DNA of 64,000 nucleotides, taken from assembly GCA_937775265.1 (NCBI GenBank), contig CALKBV010000007.1, positions 289,261-353,260 of the forward strand, written 5' to 3'. Source of the DNA: an uncultured Pseudomonadales bacterium (GTDB lineage Bacteria > Pseudomonadota > Gammaproteobacteria > Pseudomonadales > Azotimanducaceae). The notes beneath the pieces were generated by a model. The model saw only the letters and a program-made list of their open reading frames with translations, ran no database searches and had not been told where the DNA came from. Positions 10,877 to 18,780 of the stretch are shown piece after piece. The first letter of the stretch is position 1; every line of letters starts with the position of its first letter. The position numbers were made by a program, and so were the translations under genes.

Positions 10877-12189
10877 GACTTAAGTCTCTCGACGAGATCC
10901 TTAAAGGAATCACCTCGTTCAACATAGTTCTGATACTGGTCATGGCTGGCACATCCAGGCGACAGCAATACAATGTCCCCATCGGTTGCTCTAGCTGCAG
11001 CAGCAGAGACCGCTTGAGCCAATACATCACAGGCTATCGTGCCCTGCCCTGAAAACTCACTCCGCAATGCTGCATAGTTTGCACCAATCAGATATACACC
11101 TTTCAGATAAGACCCCAGCTCAGCGGAGAGCCCATCAAAACCAAGTCCTTTTGAATCCCCCCCCGCAATCAGGTGAACGTTCCTGCCCAGGGCCTGCCCC
11201 TTGACGGATGCAACCAAAGCACCAGGATTGGTCGCTTTCGAATCGTTGACATAGGTAACCCCGTCAACTTCGCCAACAATCTCCGATCGATGCGGCAATC
11301 CTTTGAACCGCCTCGCGGTATCCAGCATCGCCCTCATATCCAAACCAATGAGCCATCCGATAGCTAAACCCGCTAATATATTTTGAAAATTATGTGTGCC
11401 TGCTACCTGCAGTTCATCCCCTGAGAGTAAACTCGTATTGCCCTGCACCAACCACGTCTGCTCACCCTGAACAGAAACCCCAAAGTTGTTTTCTCCTGGC
11501 AGCATATCCGAACCAAAGGTTGCAGCAGAATTGGCCGAACCCAGATCATCTGACATTGAACGGTTTATGACCGCTCTCTTCGCGTTGTCATATAAGCCAA
11601 GTTTAGTCCGGTAGTAATCCTCTTCGTTCTCGTATCGATCCATGTGGTCCGGCACGAGGTTCAAGACAACCGCAATTTCAGTTTTCATTGCCGTCGCCAG
11701 TTCGAGCTGATAGCTGGAGATTTCCAGAACGTGAAAATCCACGTCGACCGCAAGCACATCAAGACAGGGCGTACCGATATTCCCTGCGAGCGATACTTTC
11801 TTCCCTTGGTCGCGGATCAGTTCGAACACGAAACTGCTCACGGTTGATTTTCCGTTCGTACCGGTTATTCCAATAATGGGCGCGGCGGCCAGTTCTCCAA
11901 AGAGCTGAACATCGCCGTGCAGGATTTTCCCGTTGGCGCGAGCCATTGACACTGCTTCATGACCCAGAGGAACACCCGGACTGATAAATATTTCATCCGC
12001 TTGCAACAAACGGTCAACGGAAATATTACCGATGATTGCGCCTGGGCTGATCCTATCAACGGCCACGACATTAGCCTCAAAAGGATTGTCGTCTGCCACC
12101 ACAAAATCTTCACCACGCGCGGCAAGGAATCGCGCATAACTTAAACCAGTTTCTCCAAGGCCTACGATCACGTTATTTTTCCTCGTCAT
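10873..12189 (-). CDS. murD: UDP-N-acetylmuramoylalanine-D-glutamate ligase MurD
   Basis: MurD adds D-glutamate to UDP-MurNAc-L-Ala in the cytosol. The 438-residue length is normal. The N-terminal nucleotide fold begins IVGLGETGLSYARFLAARG, the ATP loop GITGTNGKST lies near residue 110, and the C-terminal ligase domain has YVNDSKATNPGA. The start codon lies inside the 3' end of murE (17-bp overlap). In standard clusters murF and mraY separate murE from murD, so this direct fusion of neighbours is unusual. Confidence 0.98.
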   Translation of the reverse strand: MTRKNNVIVGLGETGLSYARFLAARGEDFVVADDNPFEANVVAVDRISPGAIIGNISVDRLLQADEIFISPGVPLGHEAVSMARANGKILHGDVQLFGELAAAPIIGITGTNGKSTVSSFVFELIRDQGKKVSLAGNIGTPCLDVLAVDVDFHVLEISSYQLELATAMKTEIAVVLNLVPDHMDRYENEEDYYRTKLGLYDNAKRAVINRSMSDDLGSANSAATFGSDMLPGENNFGVSVQGEQTWLVQGNTSLLSGDELQVAGTHNFQNILAGLAIGWLIGLDMRAMLDTARRFKGLPHRSEIVGEVDGVTYVNDSKATNPGALVASVKGQALGRNVHLIAGGDSKGLGFDGLSAELGSYLKGVYLIGANYAALRSEFSGQGTIACDVLAQAVSAAAARATDGDIVLLSPGCASHDQYQNYVERGDSFKDLVERLKS

Positions 12190-13639
12190 CTGTCACCGCA
12201 CCTGCGCTCAGGACTTCGTCAATGACCGCATAGTCATTGAAAGGCACCCTACCTGAAGCTAGCTCCTGATAGTCTTCATGACCCTTCCCTGCGATCACTA
12301 CTATTCCATTTCCCGTCACCAGATGAATAGCTTCACGAATTGCCTCCGCCCGGTCTGCATTGACATGTAGGTCAACGGCATCCACCCCGGCCTGAATCTC
12401 ACTAATGATAAATTCAGGTTTTTCACTACGAGGGTTATCACTTGTAAGCACAACCCGATCAGCAAAGCGGGACGCGACCTTGCCCATAACCGGTCGCTTT
12501 GAACCATCGCGATCACCACCACACCCAAAAACACAGCTAATGTGGTGATCCGGAAAGTGTTCGCGCACGGCAGATAGCGCTTTCTCCAATGCGTCTGGCG
12601 TATGCGCATAATCGACAATAATAGTGGGCTGTCCTGCCCTGCGTAACACATCCATTCTCCCGGCAACGGGAGACAATTTCTTAAGAGAAGCTTCAATTTG
12701 TGATGTGCGCCATCCCATCGAAACCAGCGTGGCGATCACAGCGAGAACGTTCTGAACGTTAAATAAACCAAACAAGGGAAGCTGTGCCTTAACAATATCG
12801 CTATTCACGGAGATAGAAACTTCAACCCCACAAGCCGTTGCCGACGCTTCTATCAGCGAAACATCCGTTTCTTTTTCAAGGCTATAACCGATCACCCGAA
12901 CACTGCCGCCCAGTCCCGCCGCGAGGTCGGACGCGAACTCATCGTCCAGGTTAATGACTGCATTGCTCACAGAATCAAGATGGAACAGCAGTTCCTTTGC
13001 TTTACGGTACGACTCAAAAGTTAGGTGATAATCAAGATGATCGTGAGTGATGTTGGTAAGCACCGCAGTCCCTACCCTGACATTTTCGAGCCTGCCTTGT
13101 ACCAGGCCATGTGACGACGCTTCAAGCACAACGGCTTCGCAGTCGGAATCGACTAACTCCCGGAGCTTTCGCTGAATATCAATCGCGGCTGGCGTTGTAA
13201 GGCCAGCGTCAACCAAAGCCCCAGGCACACCAGAACCCATTGTGCCAATCACGCCGCATTTAACACCGGCACTGGATAATGCCTGCGCCAACAACTGACT
13301 GTACGAGGTTTTCCCGTTGGTTCCCGTAACAGCAAAAACTGACAACGCTTCACTTGGTTGGCCGTAGAAACGGCCCGCAATCTCGCTCATTCGGCTGCGC
13401 AGACCCTCGACAGCAACCATTGGTACCAGAGGGTTAGACAATTCAGGTAAAGGTGCTTCGCCCAACACTGCAGCCGCACCATTGCCGATAGCAGCTGCTA
13501 TGTAGTCTCGGCCATCGGTCCGCTCACCTGCGACCGCGCAAAAAAGGTCACCGCTTTTAACCCGCCGGCTATCCTCGCAAATTCCTTGAATCGCGATCGC
13601 AGGGACCGACATGTCTGGAAGTAGTTCGCGCAGCATCAC
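12173..13639 (-). CDS. murE: UDP-MurNAc-tripeptide synthetase MurE (meso-DAP type)
   Basis: MurE adds the third peptide residue to the muropeptide precursor. The 488-residue protein has the ATP loop AVTGTNGKTSYS near residue 105 and the motif TSDNPRSEKP near residue 405. The DNPR form is diagnostic of meso-diaminopimelate specificity. The start lies directly after the ftsI stop. There is no murF domain fused to it: the length is that of MurE alone. Its end overlaps murD by 17 bp. Confidence 0.98.
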   Translation of the reverse strand: MMLRELLPDMSVPAIAIQGICEDSRRVKSGDLFCAVAGERTDGRDYIAAAIGNGAAAVLGEAPLPELSNPLVPMVAVEGLRSRMSEIAGRFYGQPSEALSVFAVTGTNGKTSYSQLLAQALSSAGVKCGVIGTMGSGVPGALVDAGLTTPAAIDIQRKLRELVDSDCEAVVLEASSHGLVQGRLENVRVGTAVLTNITHDHLDYHLTFESYRKAKELLFHLDSVSNAVINLDDEFASDLAAGLGGSVRVIGYSLEKETDVSLIEASATACGVEVSISVNSDIVKAQLPLFGLFNVQNVLAVIATLVSMGWRTSQIEASLKKLSPVAGRMDVLRRAGQPTIIVDYAHTPDALEKALSAVREHFPDHHISCVFGCGGDRDGSKRPVMGKVASRFADRVVLTSDNPRSEKPEFIISEIQAGVDAVDLHVNADRAEAIREAIHLVTGNGIVVIAGKGHEDYQELASGRVPFNDYAVIDEVLSAGAVTDDEEK

Positions 13640-15298
13640 CTAGGCAGCCCCTCCTTCAACCTGGACTGCAGGCGGCACGTTCAGGATCCTAAGGGCATTC
13701 TGCATTACTCTGGAAAAGACCGGCGCAGCTATCGCTCCGCCACCGAACTCCTCGCCCTTTGGCTCGTTGATGAGTACCACACCAACCAACCGGGGATGAT
13801 CAACCGGCGCCATCCCTGCGAAAAACGCAAGGTGTCGGGTATCTTCGTAACCAGATTCCCCCATCTTCCTGACCGTTCCGGTTTTACCCGCCACTGAATA
13901 ACCTTCTATCGCAGCTTTTTTTGCTGTCCCCTCAGTCACCACAGACGCCAGCATCTGTTTTAGTTGGTCTGCGACTTCTCTGGAATAAATTCGCTGGTCA
14001 TTACTTCCCATGCCTTCGATAAGACTGACATCCCTCTTGAGCCCACCACTTGCGATAGTCAAGTAGGAGGCCGCCAGCTGTAACGGCGTGACCGTAAGTC
14101 CATAGCCGTAGGCAAAGGTTGCCCTGTCAATGTCTTTCCATCTTCGGTGGTTGGGCAGATACCCCACGCTCTCTCCAGGGAACCCCGTACCGACATCGCG
14201 ACCAAAACCCAATTTTTCAAACATCCCCCAGACCTCATACTCATTAAGGTCCAAAGCCAGCTTGGAGATGCCAACCTGGCTTGAATGTATAATGATCTCA
14301 CCCAGGGTTATCTCACCCCGGTTTCGTGGATCACGAACGGTAAAATTATCGACTCGAACGAAACCGGGCGCAGTATCAATAGTAGACTGGGGGCTGTAGT
14401 TTCCAGTTTGGAGCGCGACGCCAACCGTAAACGGTTTAACGGTAGACCCAGGCTCAAACACATCAGTTAAAGCCCGATTTCTCACCACACTCAAATCCAG
14501 ACCGACTCGATTGTTGGGGTTGTAGGAAGGCTGATTCACCATCGCGAGAACCTGGCCGGTCTCAACATCCAGAACAACTATCGATCCAGATTCTGCCTGA
14601 GAAGACTTCACCGCAGACTTCAGCTCTCGATAGGCCAGATATTGAAGCCTCAGGTCAATCCCAAGTGTCAGCGTCTTTCCTGGCTGCGCTTCTGCAACGG
14701 GCTTTATATCCCGAATAATTTCACCGTACAGATTCTTTAGAACCTTCTTTTTGCCTGCCGTTCCGGCCAGCCAAGTATCAAAAGCGAGCTCAAGCCCTTC
14801 TTGCCCCTTATCATCTATGTTAGTGAGCCCAACAAGGTGTGCAGCAACTTCGCCAGCGGGGTAGAAACGGTGATATTCACGCTCCGCATAGATTCCAGGT
14901 ATTTCCAGCTCGAGAATCCTGCGAGCCTCAGCCGGCGGGAGGTGGCGCCTCAGATAAACAAAGGTTTTTGATTTGGCACTTTTCAGCCGTTTATCGAACT
15001 CTCCAGCCTTAACGCCCAGGTAAGTTGTGAGTGGCTCAAGGCTGGCATTTGACTGTAGAACCTCACTGGGATTGGCCCACAAGGACAAAGCCGGGGTACT
15101 AACCGCCAGGGGCTTGCCCGTTCTATCCTGGATGATGCCCCGGTGTGCGTTAATACGCTCCATTCGAATAGTCCGTGCATCGCCCTGATTCTGAAGAAAA
15201 TCTTTTTCAAAAATCTGCAGGTACAAAAGCCGCATCATCATCGCCGCTGACAGGGAAATAACAATGATCCCCACAAGATGGACACGCCCTAGCATCAT
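13640..15298 (-). CDS. ftsI: Septal transpeptidase FtsI (PBP3)
   Basis: FtsI is the class B penicillin-binding protein that cross-links septal peptidoglycan. It has 552 residues with an N-terminal membrane anchor (about 5-24), a pedestal/dimerisation domain and a transpeptidase domain. The active-site STVK motif is at residues 285-288 and KTGT at 472-475. The second active-site motif, normally SSN in FtsI, reads SSQ at 339-341 (codon CAG at 14276-14278) within HSSQVGISKLAL. The rest of this motif region is well conserved, so the frame is right and the change is a substitution. The start overlaps ftsL by 4 bp. Confidence 0.98.
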   Translation of the reverse strand: MMLGRVHLVGIIVISLSAAMMMRLLYLQIFEKDFLQNQGDARTIRMERINAHRGIIQDRTGKPLAVSTPALSLWANPSEVLQSNASLEPLTTYLGVKAGEFDKRLKSAKSKTFVYLRRHLPPAEARRILELEIPGIYAEREYHRFYPAGEVAAHLVGLTNIDDKGQEGLELAFDTWLAGTAGKKKVLKNLYGEIIRDIKPVAEAQPGKTLTLGIDLRLQYLAYRELKSAVKSSQAESGSIVVLDVETGQVLAMVNQPSYNPNNRVGLDLSVVRNRALTDVFEPGSTVKPFTVGVALQTGNYSPQSTIDTAPGFVRVDNFTVRDPRNRGEITLGEIIIHSSQVGISKLALDLNEYEVWGMFEKLGFGRDVGTGFPGESVGYLPNHRRWKDIDRATFAYGYGLTVTPLQLAASYLTIASGGLKRDVSLIEGMGSNDQRIYSREVADQLKQMLASVVTEGTAKKAAIEGYSVAGKTGTVRKMGESGYEDTRHLAFFAGMAPVDHPRLVGVVLINEPKGEEFGGGAIAAPVFSRVMQNALRILNVPPAVQVEGGAA

Positions 15299-15600
15299 CG
15301 CAGCACCACCATTTCACTGGTTTCGGGCGCGATCATTTGCAGCTTGTCCTGCGCCAGCTCGTTGAGCCTGGTGTAATCTGCCCAGGCACTATGCTCGAGC
15401 AGAAGCTTTTCATATTCGTGCTCGAGATCATCATGATCTTTCTCGAGCTGTTGTAGATCTCGATACATATTGCGGGTCTGGTGTGACGAATATGCAACAC
15501 CGAGCGAAGACACCACCAACAGGCCACATAAAAAGGAACCTGCCACCGGCCTTGGCGAGAAAAACCAGCGCATAAGTTGTTGCACAATCACTGGCATCAC
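15295..15600 (-). CDS. ftsL: Cell division protein FtsL
   Basis: FtsL is a small bitopic protein that forms the FtsQLB activator of FtsWI. It has 101 residues: a short cytoplasmic N-terminus, a transmembrane helix at about 18-36, and a periplasmic coiled coil (about 40-75) with a leucine heptad pattern in the LQQLEKDHDDLEHEYEKLLL region. The C-terminal part ends IAPETSEMVVLR, matching the family. Sequence conservation of FtsL is low, so position between rsmH and ftsI is part of the evidence. Confidence 0.93.
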   Translation of the reverse strand: MMPVIVQQLMRWFFSPRPVAGSFLCGLLVVSSLGVAYSSHQTRNMYRDLQQLEKDHDDLEHEYEKLLLEHSAWADYTRLNELAQDKLQMIAPETSEMVVLR

Positions 15601-16520
15601 AGCTTCTCCGCGATGCGCATTATCGAGCTTCGTGCTCGACGATTTCGCTCAATTTCGGCTTCGGATGCGCGAACCGGCTTGCCTATAACCTTTAACCTCC
15701 TGTTCAACTCCGCATCCCGTATTGGCAAGCGAGAGGGGAGGTCATCACCTTTTTCCATGCGCCTGAAGAAACGTTTTACGATTCGGTCTTCAAGAGAATG
15801 AAAACTGATGACCGCGAACCGGCCACCCGAATTAAGTAACTCAATCACATCGCGCAGACAGACCTCTAACTCATCCAGCTCGTGATTGACCTGTATTCGA
15901 ATCGCCTGGAAAGTTCTGGTGGCAGGATGTTTGTGTTTTTCTTTCCGAGGGATCGATGTTTGGCAAATCTCAACGAGTTTGCCTGTGGTATTGATCGGAG
16001 ATACAGCTCGCGTTTCAACAATCTTTCGTGCAATGCGCTTGGCAAACCTTTCCTCACCGTATTGCTTTAGGACATCCGTGATCTGCTTTTCACTGGCCAC
16101 ACTAAGCCATTCTTCTGCGGTTTCTCCTTCGGTCTGGTTCATCCGCATATCCAGCGGACCTGAACGCTGAAAAGAGAACCCACGTTCTCCATCATCCAGC
16201 TGAGGCGATGAGACACCAAGATCCATCAGCACGCCATCCAGGCCCTCGAGCTGATGTTTTTGCGTAAATTCTCCAAGTTGTGAAAATGCGCCGTGCTCCA
16301 CCATTACCCGAGGATCATCTTTGAACTTCTCCTGCGCATGATCGATTGCTGTTTTGTCACGGTCCACAACCAGCAGCCTGCCATCAGGCTCAAGTGTGTT
16401 CACAATCGCCTGACTGTGCCCGCCTCGACCGTAGGTACAATCGACATAAGTGCCACTGCGATCGATAATGAGGGCTGAAACAGCCTCTTCGAGCAGAACT
16501 GTTTGGTGGGGGTCGGTCAC
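15597..16520 (-). CDS. rsmH: 16S rRNA m4C1402 methyltransferase RsmH
   Basis: RsmH (MraW) N4-methylates C1402 of 16S rRNA with S-adenosylmethionine. I choose the GTG at 16520, which opens with TDPHQTVLLEEAV, gives 307 residues (family about 313), and lies 11 nt after the mraZ stop with AGGTG overlapping that stop as ribosome-binding site. The open frame continues upstream to 16613 but would overlap mraZ. The SAM-binding segment VDCTYGRGGHSQAI, the DLGVSSPQLD motif and the ISFHSLEDRIVKRFFR signature are all present. Confidence 0.97.
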   Translation of the reverse strand: MTDPHQTVLLEEAVSALIIDRSGTYVDCTYGRGGHSQAIVNTLEPDGRLLVVDRDKTAIDHAQEKFKDDPRVMVEHGAFSQLGEFTQKHQLEGLDGVLMDLGVSSPQLDDGERGFSFQRSGPLDMRMNQTEGETAEEWLSVASEKQITDVLKQYGEERFAKRIARKIVETRAVSPINTTGKLVEICQTSIPRKEKHKHPATRTFQAIRIQVNHELDELEVCLRDVIELLNSGGRFAVISFHSLEDRIVKRFFRRMEKGDDLPSRLPIRDAELNRRLKVIGKPVRASEAEIERNRRARSSIMRIAEKL

Positions 16521-16531
16521 GATGCAGGCAC

Positions 16532-16984
16532 CTAGAGGGACAGAGACTGTAATTCGTCGGGTAACTCCAGGCTGGATTGATCTTCCAGCCATGAATCTCG
16601 ACGTTCTATCCACGACGGCTCGCTCCAGAGTTCAAGCTTCTTACCCTGTCCGAGCAATACGCCTTTCTTATCCAATTGCGCATATTCCCGCAATGGTGGT
16701 GTCAGCAGTATTCGGCCGCTGCTATCCATTTGAATGTCAGTCGCGTGACCAATCAATAAACGTTGCACTCGACGAGCAGCAACATTAAAGCTAGGCAGGG
16801 CTTCTACCTTGCGCTGAATGTCATCCCAGTCGTGCTGGGGATAGATAAGGAGGCACCGCTCTTCGGTATCTATGGTGACAACCATCTCACCATTACAGTG
16901 ATTCAGGAGTTGATCCCGGAACCGGGTAGGAATAGCGATGCGACCTTTCGCATCAATATTCACGTTATTTACGCCCCTGAACAT
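16532..16984 (-). CDS. mraZ: Transcriptional regulator MraZ
   Basis: MraZ is an AbrB-like DNA-binding protein that represses its own dcw promoter in E. coli. The 150-residue length is typical. Both family repeats with their DxxGR motifs are visible, DAKGRIAIPTRFR near residue 12 and DSSGRILLTPPLR near residue 90. It is the first gene of the cluster. Candidate TGGG-type binding boxes lie upstream at 17091-17114 and close to the start at 16994-17002. Confidence 0.97.
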   Translation of the reverse strand: MFRGVNNVNIDAKGRIAIPTRFRDQLLNHCNGEMVVTIDTEERCLLIYPQHDWDDIQRKVEALPSFNVAARRVQRLLIGHATDIQMDSSGRILLTPPLREYAQLDKKGVLLGQGKKLELWSEPSWIERRDSWLEDQSSLELPDELQSLSL

Positions 16985-17090
16985 GCCTTTAAACCCACTC
17001 CATAAACTGGAAAATAGGGGCGATGAGCCATCAGCAGAGAGTCAAAATACAATACCCTCTCAGCGCTGGAGCAACCTTGAATAAGGCTTC

Positions 17091-17114
17091 TCCACTAAAC
17101 GACACATTTACCCA
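17091..17114 (-). promoter_or_regulatory. Candidate MraZ operator (TGGG-type direct repeats)
   Basis: On the minus strand TGGGT (from 17114), TGTCG (10 nt further) and TGGAG (10 nt further) form three direct repeats in exact 10-bp phase. MraZ of E. coli is known to bind TGGGN repeats separated by 5 nt, the same periodicity. The middle repeat is degenerate. The array lies just downstream of the predicted -10 element, where bound MraZ would block transcription. A second, closer pair (TGGAG then TGGG, 5 nt apart) lies at 16994-17002. Confidence 0.5.
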
Positions 17115-17130
17115 CTTTTCTTCACAGTGA

Positions 17131-17159
17131 ACCTTAGAAAGGAGACAGGTTCCTGTCAA
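17131..17159 (-). promoter_or_regulatory. Predicted sigma-70 promoter of the mraZ/dcw operon
   Basis: On the minus strand a perfect -35 hexamer TTGACA (17159-17154) is followed after 17 bp by TAAGGT (17136-17131), a moderate -10. It lies about 145 bp upstream of the mraZ start and directly upstream of the candidate MraZ repeats, as expected for the mra promoter. Confidence 0.5.
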
Positions 17160-17452
17160 GCTCAATTGAGCCAATTTGTCTTTAAAACACAATAACTTAG
17201 GGGCATTTCTATAGAGTATTACGTAGCCTAAACCATAACCTAATAGATTACAGCCATATATCTTCATAAGTTAAAGTAACTTATGAGGATTCTCAGCTAA
17301 GACCAATCTGTACTATGTAGGCTGTTTTATATGCCCAATGTGCATATAAACCCGGGCCGCCTGAATATAGGGCCTGAGACGGTGCTGAAGCGTCGGAAAA
17401 CACCTTGGGACGGGCTCATATGATCGTAAAATATGAGCAGTCTAAAAAATAA

Positions 17453-17802
17453 GGAGCCGGCCGGTAAGCCGGGTTCTGTCGAGGACAATCATTCATCTGT
17501 GATGCCCGTCGCCGGACACCTATAGCGACCTACCCGAATCCCATCGCGGGTCACGATTAGCGGATTCCTATTTGGTCTTGCTCCGAGTGGGGTTTACACT
17601 GCCACGCCCGTTACCGGCCGCGCGGTGCGCTCTTACCGCACCATTTCACCCTTACCTGCCTCTCACGAATGAAAAACAGGCGGTTTATTTTCTGCTGCAC
17701 TTTCCGTAGGCTCGCGCCTCCCAGGCGTTACCTGGCACTCTACCCTTTGGAGCCCGGACTTTCCTCCCTAGCTTGCGCTTGGGCGATTGCCTGGCCGACT
17801 CC
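17453..17802 (-). ncRNA. rnpB: RNase P RNA (class A)
   Basis: This is the catalytic RNA of RNase P, which matures tRNA 5' ends. On the minus strand the conserved GAGGAAAGTCCGGGCTCC, the P4-forming segments, the GGTAAGGGTGAAA region and the AGAACCCGGCTTACCGG 3' end match the bacterial class A consensus. The terminal P1 helix closes perfectly: GGAGTCGGCC at the 5' end pairs with GGCCGGCTCC at the 3' end, which fixes the boundaries to within a few bases. A T-rich run (TTATTTTTT) directly follows the 3' end. The length of about 350 nt is normal. It sits between mraZ and rsmI, as in Pseudomonas. Confidence 0.97.
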
Positions 17803-17835
17803 TGGCGCGAAGACTACTATCTGGCGCCTCTGCGC

Positions 17836-18687
17836 TCAAGCTGGATCTGCTCCCTTTTTCAGACCCAGGGCGCGATCGTAAAGATCTGACCTGGATAAAT
17901 CTGTTACTTTCGCTGCGACCGATGCAGCCCTGGAGGGAGAAAGCTCTGCCAACAGTGTTTGAAGCAAATGGTCAGCGTTGACCGCCAGTACTTCGTCACT
18001 TCCGCGCAAAACAAGGACGAACTCTCCCCTCGAAGGAATATCTCCTGAATCAATCTGTTCCGAAATCTTACCGACGGTACCCAAAACCACCTGCTCAAAT
18101 GTCTTGGTCAACTCCCGGCAGAGACTCAACTGGCGTTCCGGCCCCATGATATCTTCCATTGCTCGAAGGGTTTCGTTGATACGATGAGGCGACTCAAAGA
18201 AAACCTGGGTTCTTGTTTCGAACTTTAGATTCGACAGGAACTCCCTTCGCGCTAAATTTTTGGCAGGGACAAACCCCTCAAACGAAAACCTGTTAGTTGG
18301 CATTCCCGCAATACTGAGCGCAGCAGTGACCGAACTCGGGCCAGGTACTGCGACGACATCAAATCCCCTGGACAAACATTGATTGACCAGATGATATCCT
18401 GGGTCAGAGATGAGAGGAGTTCCGGCATCAGAAACAATAGCAATGCTCTGTCCGACCTCCAGCATCTGGATGATTCTGGCGGTCGACCGATCTTCGTTGT
18501 GGTCATGCAATGCGACCAACTTCGAAGATATAGAAAACTCCGAAAGCAGCTTGCCGGTATGCCGGGTATCCTCAGCGGCAATAACATCAACAGAACTAAG
18601 GACCTCTATAGCTCGTTGTGAGATATCGCCCAGATTGCCAATGGGCGTGGCTACTACATATAAAGTCGACAATTTATCACCGATCAT
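17836..18687 (-). CDS. rsmI: 16S rRNA 2'-O-ribose C1402 methyltransferase RsmI
   Basis: RsmI methylates the ribose of C1402 in 16S rRNA, the same nucleotide that RsmH modifies at N4. From the ATG at 18687 the protein is 283 residues and begins close to the conserved LYVVATPIGNLGDISQRA. The frame extends to 18762 but the extra 25 residues look non-coding and would leave 18 bp to divergent lpoA. Family motifs AEDTRHTGKLL, SDAGTPLISDPG and FFESPHRINETL are present. It lies upstream of rnpB on the same strand. Confidence 0.96.
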   Translation of the reverse strand: MIGDKLSTLYVVATPIGNLGDISQRAIEVLSSVDVIAAEDTRHTGKLLSEFSISSKLVALHDHNEDRSTARIIQMLEVGQSIAIVSDAGTPLISDPGYHLVNQCLSRGFDVVAVPGPSSVTAALSIAGMPTNRFSFEGFVPAKNLARREFLSNLKFETRTQVFFESPHRINETLRAMEDIMGPERQLSLCRELTKTFEQVVLGTVGKISEQIDSGDIPSRGEFVLVLRGSDEVLAVNADHLLQTLLAELSPSRAASVAAKVTDLSRSDLYDRALGLKKGADPA

Positions 18688-18780
18688 CAGGAAAATTCGT
18701 TTGCCTTTACAGGCAGAAGTTCGCACAACAACAGCACAACTTGTGGGATAATTCCGTGTCACTAGTGTAGCTGAAGTGAC

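Larger units (their letters stand above)
16985..17452. other. Regulatory gap between mraZ and rnpB with two perfect inverted repeats
   Basis: This 468-bp stretch has no convincing gene. Besides the mra promoter and MraZ boxes it holds two perfect inverted repeats. CATAAGTTA/TAACTTATG with a 3-nt loop lies at 17265-17285. TTTATATGC/GCATATAAA with a 7-nt spacer lies at 17326-17350. Neither is followed by a T tract on either strand, so they look more like operators or a processed leader than terminators. A further AT-rich hairpin, GCTCATAT/ATATGAGC, lies just 3' of rnpB at about 17414-17439. Confidence 0.5.

Noticed and set aside
17031..17267. A 78-codon frame in the mraZ-rnpB gap
   Set aside because: It overlaps the predicted mra promoter and MraZ repeats, lacks a ribosome-binding site, and resembles no family.
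17669..17981. Short open frames across and beside rnpB
   Set aside because: They lie within the structured RNase P RNA or opposite rsmI and have no protein-like features.
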